From contig NZ_JAAXOW010000003.1 in assembly GCF_012396185.1 (NCBI RefSeq), positions 62,001-126,000 on the forward strand: a stretch of DNA of 64,000 bases, given 5' to 3'. This document shows, one piece after another, positions 44,792-53,038 of the stretch. Position 1 is the stretch's first letter. Every line of letters begins with the position of its first letter. Under the pieces are notes generated by a model that was not told where the DNA came from, made no database searches, and was given only the letters and a program-made list of their open reading frames with translations. Made by a program: the position numbers and the translations under genes. The DNA comes from Sanguibacter hominis ATCC BAA-789 (GTDB lineage Bacteria > Actinomycetota > Actinomycetes > Actinomycetales > Cellulomonadaceae).

Positions 44792-45771
44792 CCGGGATCA
44801 TCTCCCACGCCGACGAGAAGAGGCTCGTGCTCGTCTCCGGTCGGGCCCACCCCGACCTCGCTCGCGACGTCGCCGCAGAGCTCGACATCGACCTCGTGCA
44901 CACGACGGCCTACGACTTCGCGAACGGCGAGATCTACGTGCGCTACGCCGACAGCGTCCGCGGCGCCGACGTGTTCGTGCTGCAGAGCCACACCGCTCCG
45001 ATCAACCAGTGGATCATGGAGCAGCTCATCATGGTCGACGCGCTCAAGCGCGCGTCCGCGAAGACGATCACGGTCGTCCAGCCGTTCTACGGGTATGCCC
45101 GTCAGGACAAGAAGCACAAGGGTCGCGAGCCCATCTCGGCGCGCCTCATGGCCGACCTGTTCAAGACTGCCGGGGCTCACCGTCTGATGAGCGTCGACCT
45201 GCACACGTCGCAGACCCAGGGCTTCTTCGACGGCCCTGTCGACCACCTGTGGGCGATGCCGCTCCTCATCGACTACGTCCGCACGCGCGTCGACATCTCG
45301 AACGTCACGGTCGTCTCGCCCGATGCCGGTCGCATCCGCGTCGCCGAGCACTGGGCCTCGAAGCTGGGCGGCGGCCCGCTCGCGTTCGTGCACAAGACGC
45401 GCGACACGAGCCGTCCCAACCAGGCGGTCGCGAACCGGGTCGTCGGCGACGTCGTCGGCCGCACGTGCGTGCTCGTCGACGACCTGATCGACACCGGCGG
45501 CACGATCGCCGGCGCCGTCCGCGTGGTCCTCGAGGCGGGTGCGAAGGATGTCATCGTCGCCGCGACGCACGGCGTGCTCTCCGACCCGGCCGCGCAGCGG
45601 CTCTCGGAGTCCGGCGCCCGCGAGGTCGTCGTCACCGACACCCTGCCGATCATCCCCGAGAAGCGTTTCCCACAGCTCACGATCCTCTCGATCGCCCCGC
45701 TCATCGCTCGGGCGATCCGCGAGGTGTTCGACGACGGATCCGTGACGAGCCTCTTCGACGGCAACGCCTGA
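44788..45771 (+). CDS. prs: Ribose-phosphate pyrophosphokinase
   Basis: This 327-residue enzyme makes PRPP from ribose-5-phosphate and ATP. It has [23 protein letters not shown], the ATP flexible loop [46 protein letters not shown] and the PRPP loop [16 protein letters not shown]. The ATG overlaps the glmU stop, the standard actinobacterial glmU-prs coupling. Confidence 0.96.
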   Translation: MTGIISHADEKRLVLVSGRAHPDLARDVAAELDIDLVHTTAYDFANGEIYVRYADSVRGADVFVLQSHTAPINQWIMEQLIMVDALKRASAKTITVVQPFYGYARQDKKHKGREPISARLMADLFKTAGAHRLMSVDLHTSQTQGFFDGPVDHLWAMPLLIDYVRTRVDISNVTVVSPDAGRIRVAEHWASKLGGGPLAFVHKTRDTSRPNQAVANRVVGDVVGRTCVLVDDLIDTGGTIAGAVRVVLEAGAKDVIVAATHGVLSDPAAQRLSESGAREVVVTDTLPIIPEKRFPQLTILSIAPLIARAIREVFDDGSVTSLFDGNA

Positions 45772-45779
45772 CCCGTCCC

Positions 45780-45819
45780 GTGCACCGCGCCGCGCCGGGA
45801 TGGTTGCGGCGCGGTGTAC
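45780..45819 (+). terminator. Hairpin after prs
   Basis: A 14-bp stem (GTGCACCGCGCCGC / GCGGCGCGGTGTAC, one G-T pair) closes a 12-base loop. It lacks a U-tract and its 3' arm overlaps a TACGAT box (45817-45822) that may be the rplY -10, so it could end prs while also lying in the rplY promoter. Confidence 0.55.
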
Positions 45820-45828
45820 GATGGACAG

Positions 45829-46055
45829 GTTGCCTCGGCGAGGGACGCAGGACGGGCTCCGCAGGAGCCTCCCGACGAACCGCCACGCTGTGAAGCGTGG
45901 GTGCAGGACGGGACCGGTCTGACCGGTGTGGCTGTCGCTCCGTGATCGACTGGGCGGTCGCACCCACGCGCGTCCGTCATGTGCCCCGCGCCGATGCACC
46001 GCCTGCCGGGCGTCTCCCACTGCGTCCGGTCCGCACTCTTCCCAGGAGCAGTTCC
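45829..46055 (+). promoter_or_regulatory. Structured rplY leader
   Basis: About 230 bases before rplY hold three short perfect stem-loops: GGCTCC-GCA-GGAGCC (45855-45869), CCACGC-TGTGAA-GCGTGG (45883-45900) and ACCGGT-CTG-ACCGGT (45913-45927). No reading frame with a start and family match covers it. Autoregulation by the encoded protein is a hypothesis. Confidence 0.45.
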
Positions 46056-46622
46056 GTGTCTGACATCAAGCTCACCGCAACCCTGCGCACCGACTTCGGC
46101 AAGGGCGCCGCCCGCCGCACGCGCCGCGAGGGCCTCATCCCCGCCGTCCTCTACGGGCACGGCACCGACCCGCTGCACGTGTCCCTCCCGGGCCACGAGA
46201 CGTTCCTCGCGCTCAAGCACTCGAACGCGCTCTTCTCGATCGACGTCGAGGGCGACGAGAAGCTCGCGATCGTCCGCGACGTCCAGCGCGACCCGGTCCG
46301 CCAGGTCATCGAGCACGTCGACCTGCTCCTCGTGAACAAGGGCGAGAAGGTCAGCGTCGAGGTCAACATCGTCGTCATCGGCGAGCCGGCCCCCGCGACG
46401 ATGCACGTCGTCGAGCGCCAGACGCTCGAGATCGCCGCCGACGCGACCGACCTGCCCGAGTCGCTCGAGGTCGACATCACCGGTCTCGAGGCCGGCGCCG
46501 TGGTCCGCGCGCAGGACGTGACGCTCCCGGCCGGTGCCGAGCTCCTCACCGACCCGGAGTCGGACATCGTCCTCGTCTCCGAGGTTCGCACCGAGGCCGC
46601 CGCGGAGACCACCGAGGACTGA
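46056..46622 (+). CDS. rplY: Ribosomal protein bL25, Ctc form
   Basis: This 188-residue long-form L25 has the 5S-rRNA-binding N-terminal domain (KLTATLRTDFGKGAARRTRREGLIPAVLYGHG, VRDVQRDPVRQVIEHVDLLLVNKG) and the C-terminal Ctc/TL5 domain (LEVDITGLEAGAVVRAQDVTLPAGAELLTDPESDIVLV). GTG at 46056 has CAGGAG upstream. It is followed by a hairpin terminator and then pth, the usual order. Confidence 0.95.
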   Translation: MSDIKLTATLRTDFGKGAARRTRREGLIPAVLYGHGTDPLHVSLPGHETFLALKHSNALFSIDVEGDEKLAIVRDVQRDPVRQVIEHVDLLLVNKGEKVSVEVNIVVIGEPAPATMHVVERQTLEIAADATDLPESLEVDITGLEAGAVVRAQDVTLPAGAELLTDPESDIVLVSEVRTEAAAETTED

Positions 46623-46637
46623 TCCTCCTTCGACGCA

Positions 46638-46665
46638 GCGCCCGGTACCGTCAGGTGCCGGGCGC
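46638..46665 (+). terminator. Hairpin between rplY and pth
   Basis: A 12-bp stem with one G-T pair (GCGCCCGGTACC / GGTGCCGGGCGC) and loop GTCA is followed by TTCGT, a weak U-run. Confidence 0.7.
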
Positions 46666-46707
46666 TTCGTCATGACAGTCCACCCACGATCGCGAACGGA
46701 GAACTCG

Positions 46708-47307
46708 ATGAGCGCCGACCTGTGGTGCGTCGTCGGCCTGGGCAACCCCGGGCCGCAGTACGCGGGCAACAGGCACAACCTCGGGCAGATGGTGCTCGAC
46801 GAGCTCGCACGTCGCACCGGTGCGACCTTCTCCACGCACCGGACGCGCAACGTCGTCGGTGAGGCACGTCTGGGCGTCCTGCCCGGCGGGGCGCCCGGGC
46901 CACGCGTCGTGCTCGCCAAGCCCACGAGCTACATGAACACGTCCGGCGGGCCGGTCAGCGCGCTCGCCCTGTACTTCGGCGTCCCGCCGGAGCGCGTCGT
47001 CGTCGTGCACGACGAGCTCGACATCCCGTTCGGCGACGTCCGGCTCAAGCTCGGCGGGGGCGAGGGCGGGCACAACGGGCTGCGAGACATCACCAAGGCG
47101 CTCGGCACGAAGGACTACGTGCGGGTGCGCGCGGGCGTCGGCCGCCCGCCAGGCCGCATGGACACGGCGGACTTCGTGCTCAAGGACTTCTCGGCGACCG
47201 AGCGCAAGGAGCTGCCGTTCCTGCTCGACACGGCCGCCGACGCGGTCGAGGCCGTCGTCACCGAGGGCATCGTCGCGGCGCAGAACCGGATCCACGCGCG
47301 TCCCTGA
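46708..47307 (+). CDS. pth: Peptidyl-tRNA hydrolase
   Basis: This 199-residue enzyme releases peptidyl groups from stalled tRNAs. It has VVGLGNPGPQYAGNRHNLGQM with the catalytic His, KPTSYMNTSGGPV, VVVHDELDIPFGDVRLKLGGGEGGHNGLRD and the catalytic Asp in HDELD. ATG 46708 has GGAG upstream; a longer frame reaching into rplY is rejected. Confidence 0.95.
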   Translation: MSADLWCVVGLGNPGPQYAGNRHNLGQMVLDELARRTGATFSTHRTRNVVGEARLGVLPGGAPGPRVVLAKPTSYMNTSGGPVSALALYFGVPPERVVVVHDELDIPFGDVRLKLGGGEGGHNGLRDITKALGTKDYVRVRAGVGRPPGRMDTADFVLKDFSATERKELPFLLDTAADAVEAVVTEGIVAAQNRIHARP

Positions 47308-47393
47308 CGCACGGCGATACTTCACCCGCCCCGCCCCCCGGTGTCACCCTGCGGTCATACCGCTGCCCCGTTCGCGCGCGCGGCGCGTCCCGG

Positions 47394-47399
47394 TACGTT
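47394..47399 (+). promoter_or_regulatory. Candidate -10 box TACGTT before the polysaccharide locus
   Basis: TACGTT lies 17 bp after a weak -35 (TTCGCG) and about 45 bases before a strong GAGGAGGA ribosome site of the SDR gene, so it probably starts the first polysaccharide transcript. Confidence 0.4.
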
Positions 47400-47449
47400 C
47401 GATGTTGCGAGGGGTCCGCCCTCGTTCCGAACGTCGAGGAGGACTGGGC

Positions 47450-48508
47450 ATGAAGGTGCTGGTCACAGGTGACCGTGGCTATCTCGGCTCAGTCCTCGTC
47501 CCCATGCTCAGGCGTGCCGGGCACGACGTCGTCGGCGTCGACAACGGATGGCGTGACGTCCCGCCGACCAAGCGCTCTCCCTACCCGTACGAGCAGCGCG
47601 ACGGCGACGTCCGCGACCTGGACGCAGCGGACCTCGCCGGGGTCGGCGCGGTCGTCCACCTTGCCGGGACGGCGTCGACGCCGCAGGACGACTGGTCGGC
47701 GGGCGTCGTCCAGACCCAGCTCGTCGACATGGCGCGAGCCGTGTCGAGCGCTGCCGCCAGGGCGGGCGTGGAGCGCATCGTCATGGTGTCGAGCCGCGAC
47801 GTCTACCACGGCAGGCCCGCGACGACGACGACGGGAGCGCCGCTCCTCGACCGCTCGTCGCCGCCGGCGAGCGCGAGGATCTCTGCCGAGGACGCCTTCC
47901 GGCTCTCGGCGTCGCCCGCCGCGTCCGTCGCTGTGCTGCGGCTCGCCACGCTCTACGGTGCGTCTCCGCGACTGCGGCTCGACGACGAGCTCAACCGTGC
48001 GGTCGTCGCCGCGATCGTCGACGGCGCCGTCGCGGTCGATCACGATGGGAGCAGGCAACGTGCCTTCCTCCACGTCAAGGACGCATGCCGCACGATCGTG
48101 CACGCGCTCGTGCGTCTCGGACAGACCACGACAGCGGGGAGCGACACGATCGACGTCGGGCGCCCCGAGGACGTCCTGACCCTGCGCGACGCGCTCGAGC
48201 TCGTCAGCGTGATCACCGGCGCGCCCGCGACCTTCGGCACCGCGCCCGACAGCGGGGAGGTGCTCCCCGCCGACCTGGGCCGCCTCACGCGGGTCTGGCC
48301 GGGGCTCGCGCTGCGGTGGACGCTCGCCCACGGCATCCGCGACCTGTGCCGGGATCTCACGACGAGCCACGTCGACGCGGAGTGGGTGCGCCGGACCGCG
48401 GCGGCCCGTGCCGTCCACGAGGAGGACGTCGGCGCCGCCGGCGCCGCGAGAGCGGCGGATCCCCGGAAGCCTCGAGCCGCCACCGGGCTGCGCCACCACC
48501 GCGGGTGA
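47450..48508 (+). CDS. NAD-dependent epimerase/dehydratase-like SDR lacking YxxxK
   Basis: This 352-residue extended-SDR protein has the nucleotide loop VTGDRGYLGSVLVPML (GxxGxxG), VVHLAGTASTPQDDW, VMVSSRDVYHG and a VAVLRLATLYGASPRL strand. Where family members carry the catalytic Tyr-x3-Lys it reads PPASARISAEDAFRLS, with no Tyr or Lys. It may bind a nucleotide sugar without acting on it, or use other residues. The ATG has a strong GAGGAGGA site. It opens the polysaccharide region; the C-terminal 40 residues are low-complexity. Confidence 0.8.
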   Translation: MKVLVTGDRGYLGSVLVPMLRRAGHDVVGVDNGWRDVPPTKRSPYPYEQRDGDVRDLDAADLAGVGAVVHLAGTASTPQDDWSAGVVQTQLVDMARAVSSAAARAGVERIVMVSSRDVYHGRPATTTTGAPLLDRSSPPASARISAEDAFRLSASPAASVAVLRLATLYGASPRLRLDDELNRAVVAAIVDGAVAVDHDGSRQRAFLHVKDACRTIVHALVRLGQTTTAGSDTIDVGRPEDVLTLRDALELVSVITGAPATFGTAPDSGEVLPADLGRLTRVWPGLALRWTLAHGIRDLCRDLTTSHVDAEWVRRTAAARAVHEEDVGAAGAARAADPRKPRAATGLRHHRG

Positions 48509-48608
48509 GAAAAGGGCGGGTACGGGTGGCAACAGGGTGACACCCGCTGCACAGGCGCCCCCGCCTCGGCACAGTGGACGGAGACGTCACACACGCCGGG
48601 GGAGAACC

Positions 48609-49832
48609 ATGACGACGACCGACAGCTCGACCGCGCAGCCCGCGACGCTCGACCCGGACGGCGGGCGTCGCCTGTCGATCGCGATGATCGGCACGCGCGG
48701 TGTTCCCGCCCGCTACGGCGGCTTCGAGACTGCGGTCGAGGAGGTCGGCGCGAGGCTCGCGGCACGCGGGCACGAGGTGCGGGTCTACTGCCGCAACGGC
48801 AACTCCGAGGTACGACGCGAGCACGCAGGCATGACGCTCGTGACGCTCCCTGCGGTGCGCCACCGAGCGCTCGAGACGCTCAGCCACACCGGCCTGTCGG
48901 TCATGCACCTCCTGACCCGCCGCACGGACGTCGCGTTCGTCTTCAACGCCGCCAACGCGCCCTTCCTGCCGGCGGTGCGCGCAGCACGTATCCCCGTCGC
49001 GACGCACGTCGACGGGCTCGAGTGGAAGCGCACCAAGTGGAGCGCACGCGGCCGCGGCTACTACCGCTGGGCCGAGGGTGCCGCGGTGCGCCGGTCGGAC
49101 GCGCTCATCGCCGACGCGCAGGGGATCGCGGACTACTACACCGAGGAGTTCTCGGCCGAGACGCGACTGATCGCGTACGGCGCGCCGATCGTCGACGCTG
49201 GCTCGGACCGCCTCGCCGAGCTCGGGCTCGAGCCCGGACGGTTCCACGTCGCCGTGGCTCGTTTCGAGCCGGAGAACCACGTCCACCTCATCGTCGAGGG
49301 CTACGTCCGGTCCGCTGCGCGCCACCCGCTCGTCGTCGTCGGCTCCGCCCCGTACACGGACGCGTACACGCAGCAGGTGCACGCTGCCGCGGGCGGCGAT
49401 CCTCGGGTGCGCTTCCTCGGTGGGGTGTGGGACCAGGAGCTGCTCGACCAGCTCTACGCGAACGCCGCGACCTACCTGCACGGCCACTCGGTCGGCGGGA
49501 CCAACCCGTCCCTGCTGCGCGCTATCGGTGCGGGGACCGCGACGATCGCGTACGACGTGAGCTTCAACCGTGAGGTGCTCGGGGACGCGGGCTGGTACTT
49601 CGACGCCCCGGCCGGGGTCGCCCGTACGGTCGAGGCTGCCGAGGCCTCCCCGGACGACGTCGAGCGACGCGCAGCCGCCGCACGCCGGCGCGCCCGGGAC
49701 TACAGCTGGGACGACGTCGCGGACCGGTACGAGCGACTCGCGCTCGACCTTGCCGACGGCCGTGTCCCAGGAAAGCAGGACGGACGGCGTGCCTCGGCGT
49801 CGTCCTCGAGCCGGCAGAGGGTGTCGCGATGA
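48609..49832 (+). CDS. GT4 glycosyltransferase with DUF1972-type N-terminus
   Basis: This 407-residue retaining glycosyltransferase begins IAMIGTRGVPARYGGFETAVEEVGARLAARGHEVRVYCR, the DUF1972 start typical of rhamnosyl/galactosyl transferases of polysaccharide loci. The GT-B C-terminal half has VAVARFEPENHVHLIVEGYVRS, VRFLGGVWDQELLDQLYANA and HGHSVGGTNPSLLRAIGAGTATIAYDVSFNREVLGDAGWYF (donor-binding part). GGGGGAG lies before the ATG. It is coupled by ATGA to the CDP-alcohol transferase. Confidence 0.9.
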   Translation: MTTTDSSTAQPATLDPDGGRRLSIAMIGTRGVPARYGGFETAVEEVGARLAARGHEVRVYCRNGNSEVRREHAGMTLVTLPAVRHRALETLSHTGLSVMHLLTRRTDVAFVFNAANAPFLPAVRAARIPVATHVDGLEWKRTKWSARGRGYYRWAEGAAVRRSDALIADAQGIADYYTEEFSAETRLIAYGAPIVDAGSDRLAELGLEPGRFHVAVARFEPENHVHLIVEGYVRSAARHPLVVVGSAPYTDAYTQQVHAAAGGDPRVRFLGGVWDQELLDQLYANAATYLHGHSVGGTNPSLLRAIGAGTATIAYDVSFNREVLGDAGWYFDAPAGVARTVEAAEASPDDVERRAAAARRRARDYSWDDVADRYERLALDLADGRVPGKQDGRRASASSSSRQRVSR

Positions 49833-50575
49833 GTGCTCAGGTCCAGGGGGCGACGTTCCGGGAGACGTACGGACGCCTCGCGCAGGCGCAGAAGGGTGTC
49901 GCGCGGTCCGCGCCCGCGTACTCGCGGTACGTCAACCGTCGGCTCGGGCGTGTCCTCGCTGCGTGGGCGTACGGTCGTGGGCTCACCCCCAACCAGGTGA
50001 CCGGCATCAGCGCTCTGTTCACCGTCACGGGCCTCGGCGTCCTCGCGGCGACGACCCCGAGCTGGTGGGTGGGGGTGGTCGTGTCCGCATGCCTCGTCCT
50101 GGGCTACGCCTTCGACTCGGCGGACGGCCAGGTGGCCCGTCTCAGCGGGACCGGGAGCAGCGCGGGGGAGTGGCTCGACCACATGGTCGACGCGACCAAG
50201 GTCGCCGCGCTGCCGCTCGTGCTCGCAGTCAGCCTCTACCGCGCCGAGGTGGTGCCGACCGTCTGGCTGCTCGTGCCGCTGCTCAACGCGGTCGTGAGCT
50301 CGGTGCTGTTCTTCGGGATGATCCTCACGGAGCAGATGCGCAAGGCGCACGGTGTGCGTTCTGCCGCGCCGACAGGCGGGACCGGCCCGGACCTGAGGGC
50401 TCTCCTGATGACGCCTACCGACTACGGCGTCCTGTGCCTCGTGTTCCTGCTGCTGGGTGCGGTCCCCGTGTTCGCAGCCGTGTACACCGTGATCGTCGCG
50501 CTCACCGCGGCGTTCCTCGTCGCCGCGGGGCGCAAGTGGTTCCGTGAGATCGCGGCGCTCGGTCGCATGGGGTAG
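49829..50575 (+). CDS. CDP-alcohol phosphatidyltransferase-family membrane enzyme
   Basis: This 248-residue protein has about six membrane helices and the family signature D-x2-DG-x2-AR-x8-G-x3-D-x3-D, seen as DSADGQVARLSG...GEWLDHMVD. It would transfer a phospho-alcohol from a CDP-linked donor to an acceptor. Its position inside a glycosyltransferase operon suggests a role in polysaccharide or lipid-anchor assembly rather than bulk phospholipid synthesis; this is inference. ATGA overlap with the GT4 gene; a terminator follows. Confidence 0.88.
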   Translation: MSAQVQGATFRETYGRLAQAQKGVARSAPAYSRYVNRRLGRVLAAWAYGRGLTPNQVTGISALFTVTGLGVLAATTPSWWVGVVVSACLVLGYAFDSADGQVARLSGTGSSAGEWLDHMVDATKVAALPLVLAVSLYRAEVVPTVWLLVPLLNAVVSSVLFFGMILTEQMRKAHGVRSAAPTGGTGPDLRALLMTPTDYGVLCLVFLLLGAVPVFAAVYTVIVALTAAFLVAAGRKWFREIAALGRMG

Positions 50576-50639
50576 GACACGTCGGCGCCCGGCAGAGCCG
50601 GGGCGACGAGGACGCGGGCCAGCCAGCCGAGCGCCCGCA

Positions 50640-50682
50640 CGACGAAGCCTCCGGGGGAGTGGACCCCCCGGAGGCTTCGTCG
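50640..50682 (+). terminator. Hairpin terminator after the GT4-CDP-alcohol unit
   Basis: A 17-bp perfect stem (CGACGAAGCCTCCGGGG and complement) with a nine-base loop lies 64 bases after the stop. Confidence 0.85.
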
Positions 50683-50936
50683 CGTCTGGGGAGCGCCGCA
50701 CGTCGTGCGGTCGCTCGGCGGCGGTGCATGGCCTCGGAGGGCCGCAGCTCGCCTGTGATCTGCGCCACATCTGGTCCCGGTCGCCGCGGTCGGTCCGGCG
50801 GGGCGGCACGGCGGCCGGGGAGTGCGCAGCGCTGTGTCGCTCGGGAGGGTGATGTGCGTCGCTGCAGGTACCAGCCGGGTGCGCCCCTCGAGCAAGGCTT
50901 CGCGCCGCTTTCGACCGCGCGCGGGACAGGCTGTCC

Positions 50937-51068
50937 GTGGGCGCAGGCCCGCATCTCGTGCAGGCGCTCGGAAGCGCCAGCCGGACTCACTTGTCCGATT
51001 TGCCCTCAACGTACCGCGGGGGTCGCCGATCGGAAGGGTGGAAACACCCACCTGGGTTGAGGCAACCC
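50937..51068 (+). promoter_or_regulatory. Structured leader with five consecutive stem-loops
   Basis: Five perfect or near-perfect hairpins occur in 130 bases: GTGGGC-GCAG-GCCCGC (50937-50952), GGCGCT-CGGA-AGCGCC (50963-50978), CGGAC-TCACTT-GTCCG (50982-50997), GGGTG-GAAA-CACCC with a GNRA loop (51036-51049) and GGGTT-GAGGC-AACCC (51054-51068). They lie before the beta-helix gene in a 556-base gap between stop and start. No known riboswitch class was recognised; the upstream part (50683-50936) shows nothing clear. Confidence 0.45.
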
Positions 51069-51131
51069 CCGCCTGCACCCCTGACAGGTCGGCCACGTCC
51101 CCCTGCCGTGCCGACAGATTGCGAAACATCA

Positions 51132-52955
51132 GTGCGCAACCCCATCCCCTCAAGGTCTGCGGCAGCACGCGCCGTCCTCACCGGCTCGGTCGTGCTCGCT
51201 CTCGTCACGCCCTTCGCCGCGACCTCCGTCCCGGCCTTCGGCGCCACCACGAGCTCGGTGTCGACCGCGTTCTCCGCCCCCGCGCCGCGCCTCGACAACG
51301 TCCGCCTCGAGACCCCCATGACCGTCCTCGACTCGGTCGCCGTCGCATCCAACGGCACCGCGCGCGTCGACCTCTCGGCGCTCCCCGACAACGTCGTCGC
51401 TGTCGACCTCGTCGTCGAGGGTCGCTGGGCGTGGAAGGCCACGAACATCTCGGTCGCCGCAGGCGACATGACCGCCGCGGCCAAGGCCTCGCCCGTTCTC
51501 ACCACCCCCGTCCAGAACCTCGGTTCCGCCCAGGCGTCGATCACGCTCGACGGCAAGCGCTATCTCACGGTGCACAGCTCCGTCGCCTCGGTCCGTGCGA
51601 CCGTCAGGGTCGTGGGCTACACGGTCGAGACGCAGCCCACCGAGCAGACCACGACGCTCGCCACGCCGCTCACGGTGCTCAACGCCGGGACCGTCGCCTC
51701 GAACGGCACGGCCCGCGTGGATCTCTCCGCCCTCCCTGACAACGTCCTCTCGGCACGCCTCGTCGTCGAGGGCCGCTGGGCCTGGAAGGCCACCAAGATC
51801 TCGGTCGCCGCCGGTGACATGACGGCCGCCGCCAAGGCGTCGCCGGTGCTGACCACCCCCGTCCAGGACCTCGGCTCCGCCGAGACCTCGATCGCGCTCG
51901 ACGGCAAGGACTACCTCACGGTGCACAGCTCGGACGCCTCGGTCCGCGTGACCGTCAAGGTCCTCGGCTACACCTACCTCGGCTTCCCGGCCGACAGCGC
52001 CGTCCAGGCTCCTGCGCCGGAGCCCACTCCCGCGCCTGCGCCGGAGCCCACTCCCGCGCCTGCGCCGGAGCCCACCCCCGCGCCTGCGCCTGAGCCGACG
52101 CCCACGCCTGCGCCTGAGCCGACGCCCACACCCACGCCGACGCCCACCCCCACGCCTGAGCCGGCGCCCGCCGAGCCGCAGCTCCCGACCGAGTCGACCG
52201 TCGGCCTCCCCGCCGGAACCCCGCTCACGGTCTACAAGGGCAACATGACGATCTGGGAGCCGAACACCGTCATCGACGGCATGGACATCCAGGGCATCGT
52301 GAAGGTCCGCGCCGACAACGTGACGATCAAGAACTCGATCATCCGCGGTGCCGCGACCCCGGCGACGGCCATCACCCACTTCGTCTGGAACACCGAGGGC
52401 AACAAGAACCTCGTCATCAAGGACACGACGATCGCCTCCCAGGCGCCGTCGCCCTACGACAGCGCGGTCCTCGGCTACAACTTCACGCTCGAGCGCGTGA
52501 ACATCCACACCGTCGTCGACCAGGTGACGATCATCGGCGACAACGTGACCATCAAGGACACGATGCTGCACGGCAACAAGTGGTACGCGAACGACCCCAA
52601 CCACAACGGTGGCCCGTCGCACGACGACAACATCCAGATCCAGGCCGGCAAGAACATCAAGATCGTCAACTCGGTCCTCAAGGGCACCTACAACGCCGCG
52701 ATCCAGATCACCCAGGCGCGCGGCAAGGTCGGCAACCTCACCGTCGAGGACAGCTTCCTCGACAACGGTGGCTGCACCGTGAACATCGCCCAGATGAACA
52801 ACGGCCCGCTCGAGGGCGTCGTCTTCCGTGACAACGTCTTCGGCAACGGCCAGCGGATCGACGGCTGCGGCATCATCCGCCCGGTGACGACGACCATCGT
52901 CTCGGACAACAACGTGTTCGCTGACGGTCGCGCCTTCGTGCTCAAGCGCGGCTGA
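51132..52955 (+). CDS. Secreted protein: duplicated N-terminal domain, Pro-rich linker, right-handed beta helix
   Basis: This 607-residue protein has a signal peptide (AVLTGSVVLALVTPFAATSVPAFGA), two tandem copies of a domain of about 110 residues (residues about 52-163 and 170-281) sharing NGTARVDLSALPDNV, VVEGRWAWKAT, VAAGDMTAAAKASPVLTTPV and YLTVHSS, a PAPEPTP/TPTPTP linker (about 292-350), and a beta-helix end with repeated NVTIKNSIIRG, NLVIKDTTIAS, NVTIKDTMLHG, NIKIVNSVLKG rungs. The end resembles pectate-lyase-like parallel helices, but no catalytic set was identified. GTG 51132 lacks a ribosome site; GTG 51108 is an alternative. It sits between the glycosyltransferase genes, suggesting a wall or polysaccharide-linked role. 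Confidence 0.8.
   Translation: MRNPIPSRSAAARAVLTGSVVLALVTPFAATSVPAFGATTSSVSTAFSAPAPRLDNVRLETPMTVLDSVAVASNGTARVDLSALPDNVVAVDLVVEGRWAWKATNISVAAGDMTAAAKASPVLTTPVQNLGSAQASITLDGKRYLTVHSSVASVRATVRVVGYTVETQPTEQTTTLATPLTVLNAGTVASNGTARVDLSALPDNVLSARLVVEGRWAWKATKISVAAGDMTAAAKASPVLTTPVQDLGSAETSIALDGKDYLTVHSSDASVRVTVKVLGYTYLGFPADSAVQAPAPEPTPAPAPEPTPAPAPEPTPAPAPEPTPTPAPEPTPTPTPTPTPTPEPAPAEPQLPTESTVGLPAGTPLTVYKGNMTIWEPNTVIDGMDIQGIVKVRADNVTIKNSIIRGAATPATAITHFVWNTEGNKNLVIKDTTIASQAPSPYDSAVLGYNFTLERVNIHTVVDQVTIIGDNVTIKDTMLHGNKWYANDPNHNGGPSHDDNIQIQAGKNIKIVNSVLKGTYNAAIQITQARGKVGNLTVEDSFLDNGGCTVNIAQMNNGPLEGVVFRDNVFGNGQRIDGCGIIRPVTTTIVSDNNVFADGRAFVLKRG
52006..52180 (+). repeat. In-frame Pro/Thr/Glu linker repeats
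   Basis: Short repeats encoding APAPEPTP and then PTPTPTP run through this part of the beta-helix gene, with near-identical units of 24 bases at the 5' end. They form a stiff linker and are prone to length change by slippage. Confidence 0.85.
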
Positions 52956-52969
52956 CCCAGCACGACCGA

Positions 52970-53009
52970 CGACAGGAGCCCTGGTCCAGGCGGACCAGGG
53001 CTCCTGTCG
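52970..53009. terminator. Hairpin terminator between convergent genes
   Basis: An 18-bp perfect stem (CGACAGGAGCCCTGGTCC with complement) and loop AGGC lie between the beta-helix gene and the leftward GT4-GT2 gene, so it can work in both directions. Confidence 0.88.
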
Positions 53010-53038
53010 TCACCGCGCCCCTGACCGGGGGGAAGCAG

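Noticed and set aside
52006-52180. CRISPR-like short repeats
   Set aside because: The repeats are in frame and encode a Pro/Thr/Glu linker; there are no unique spacers.
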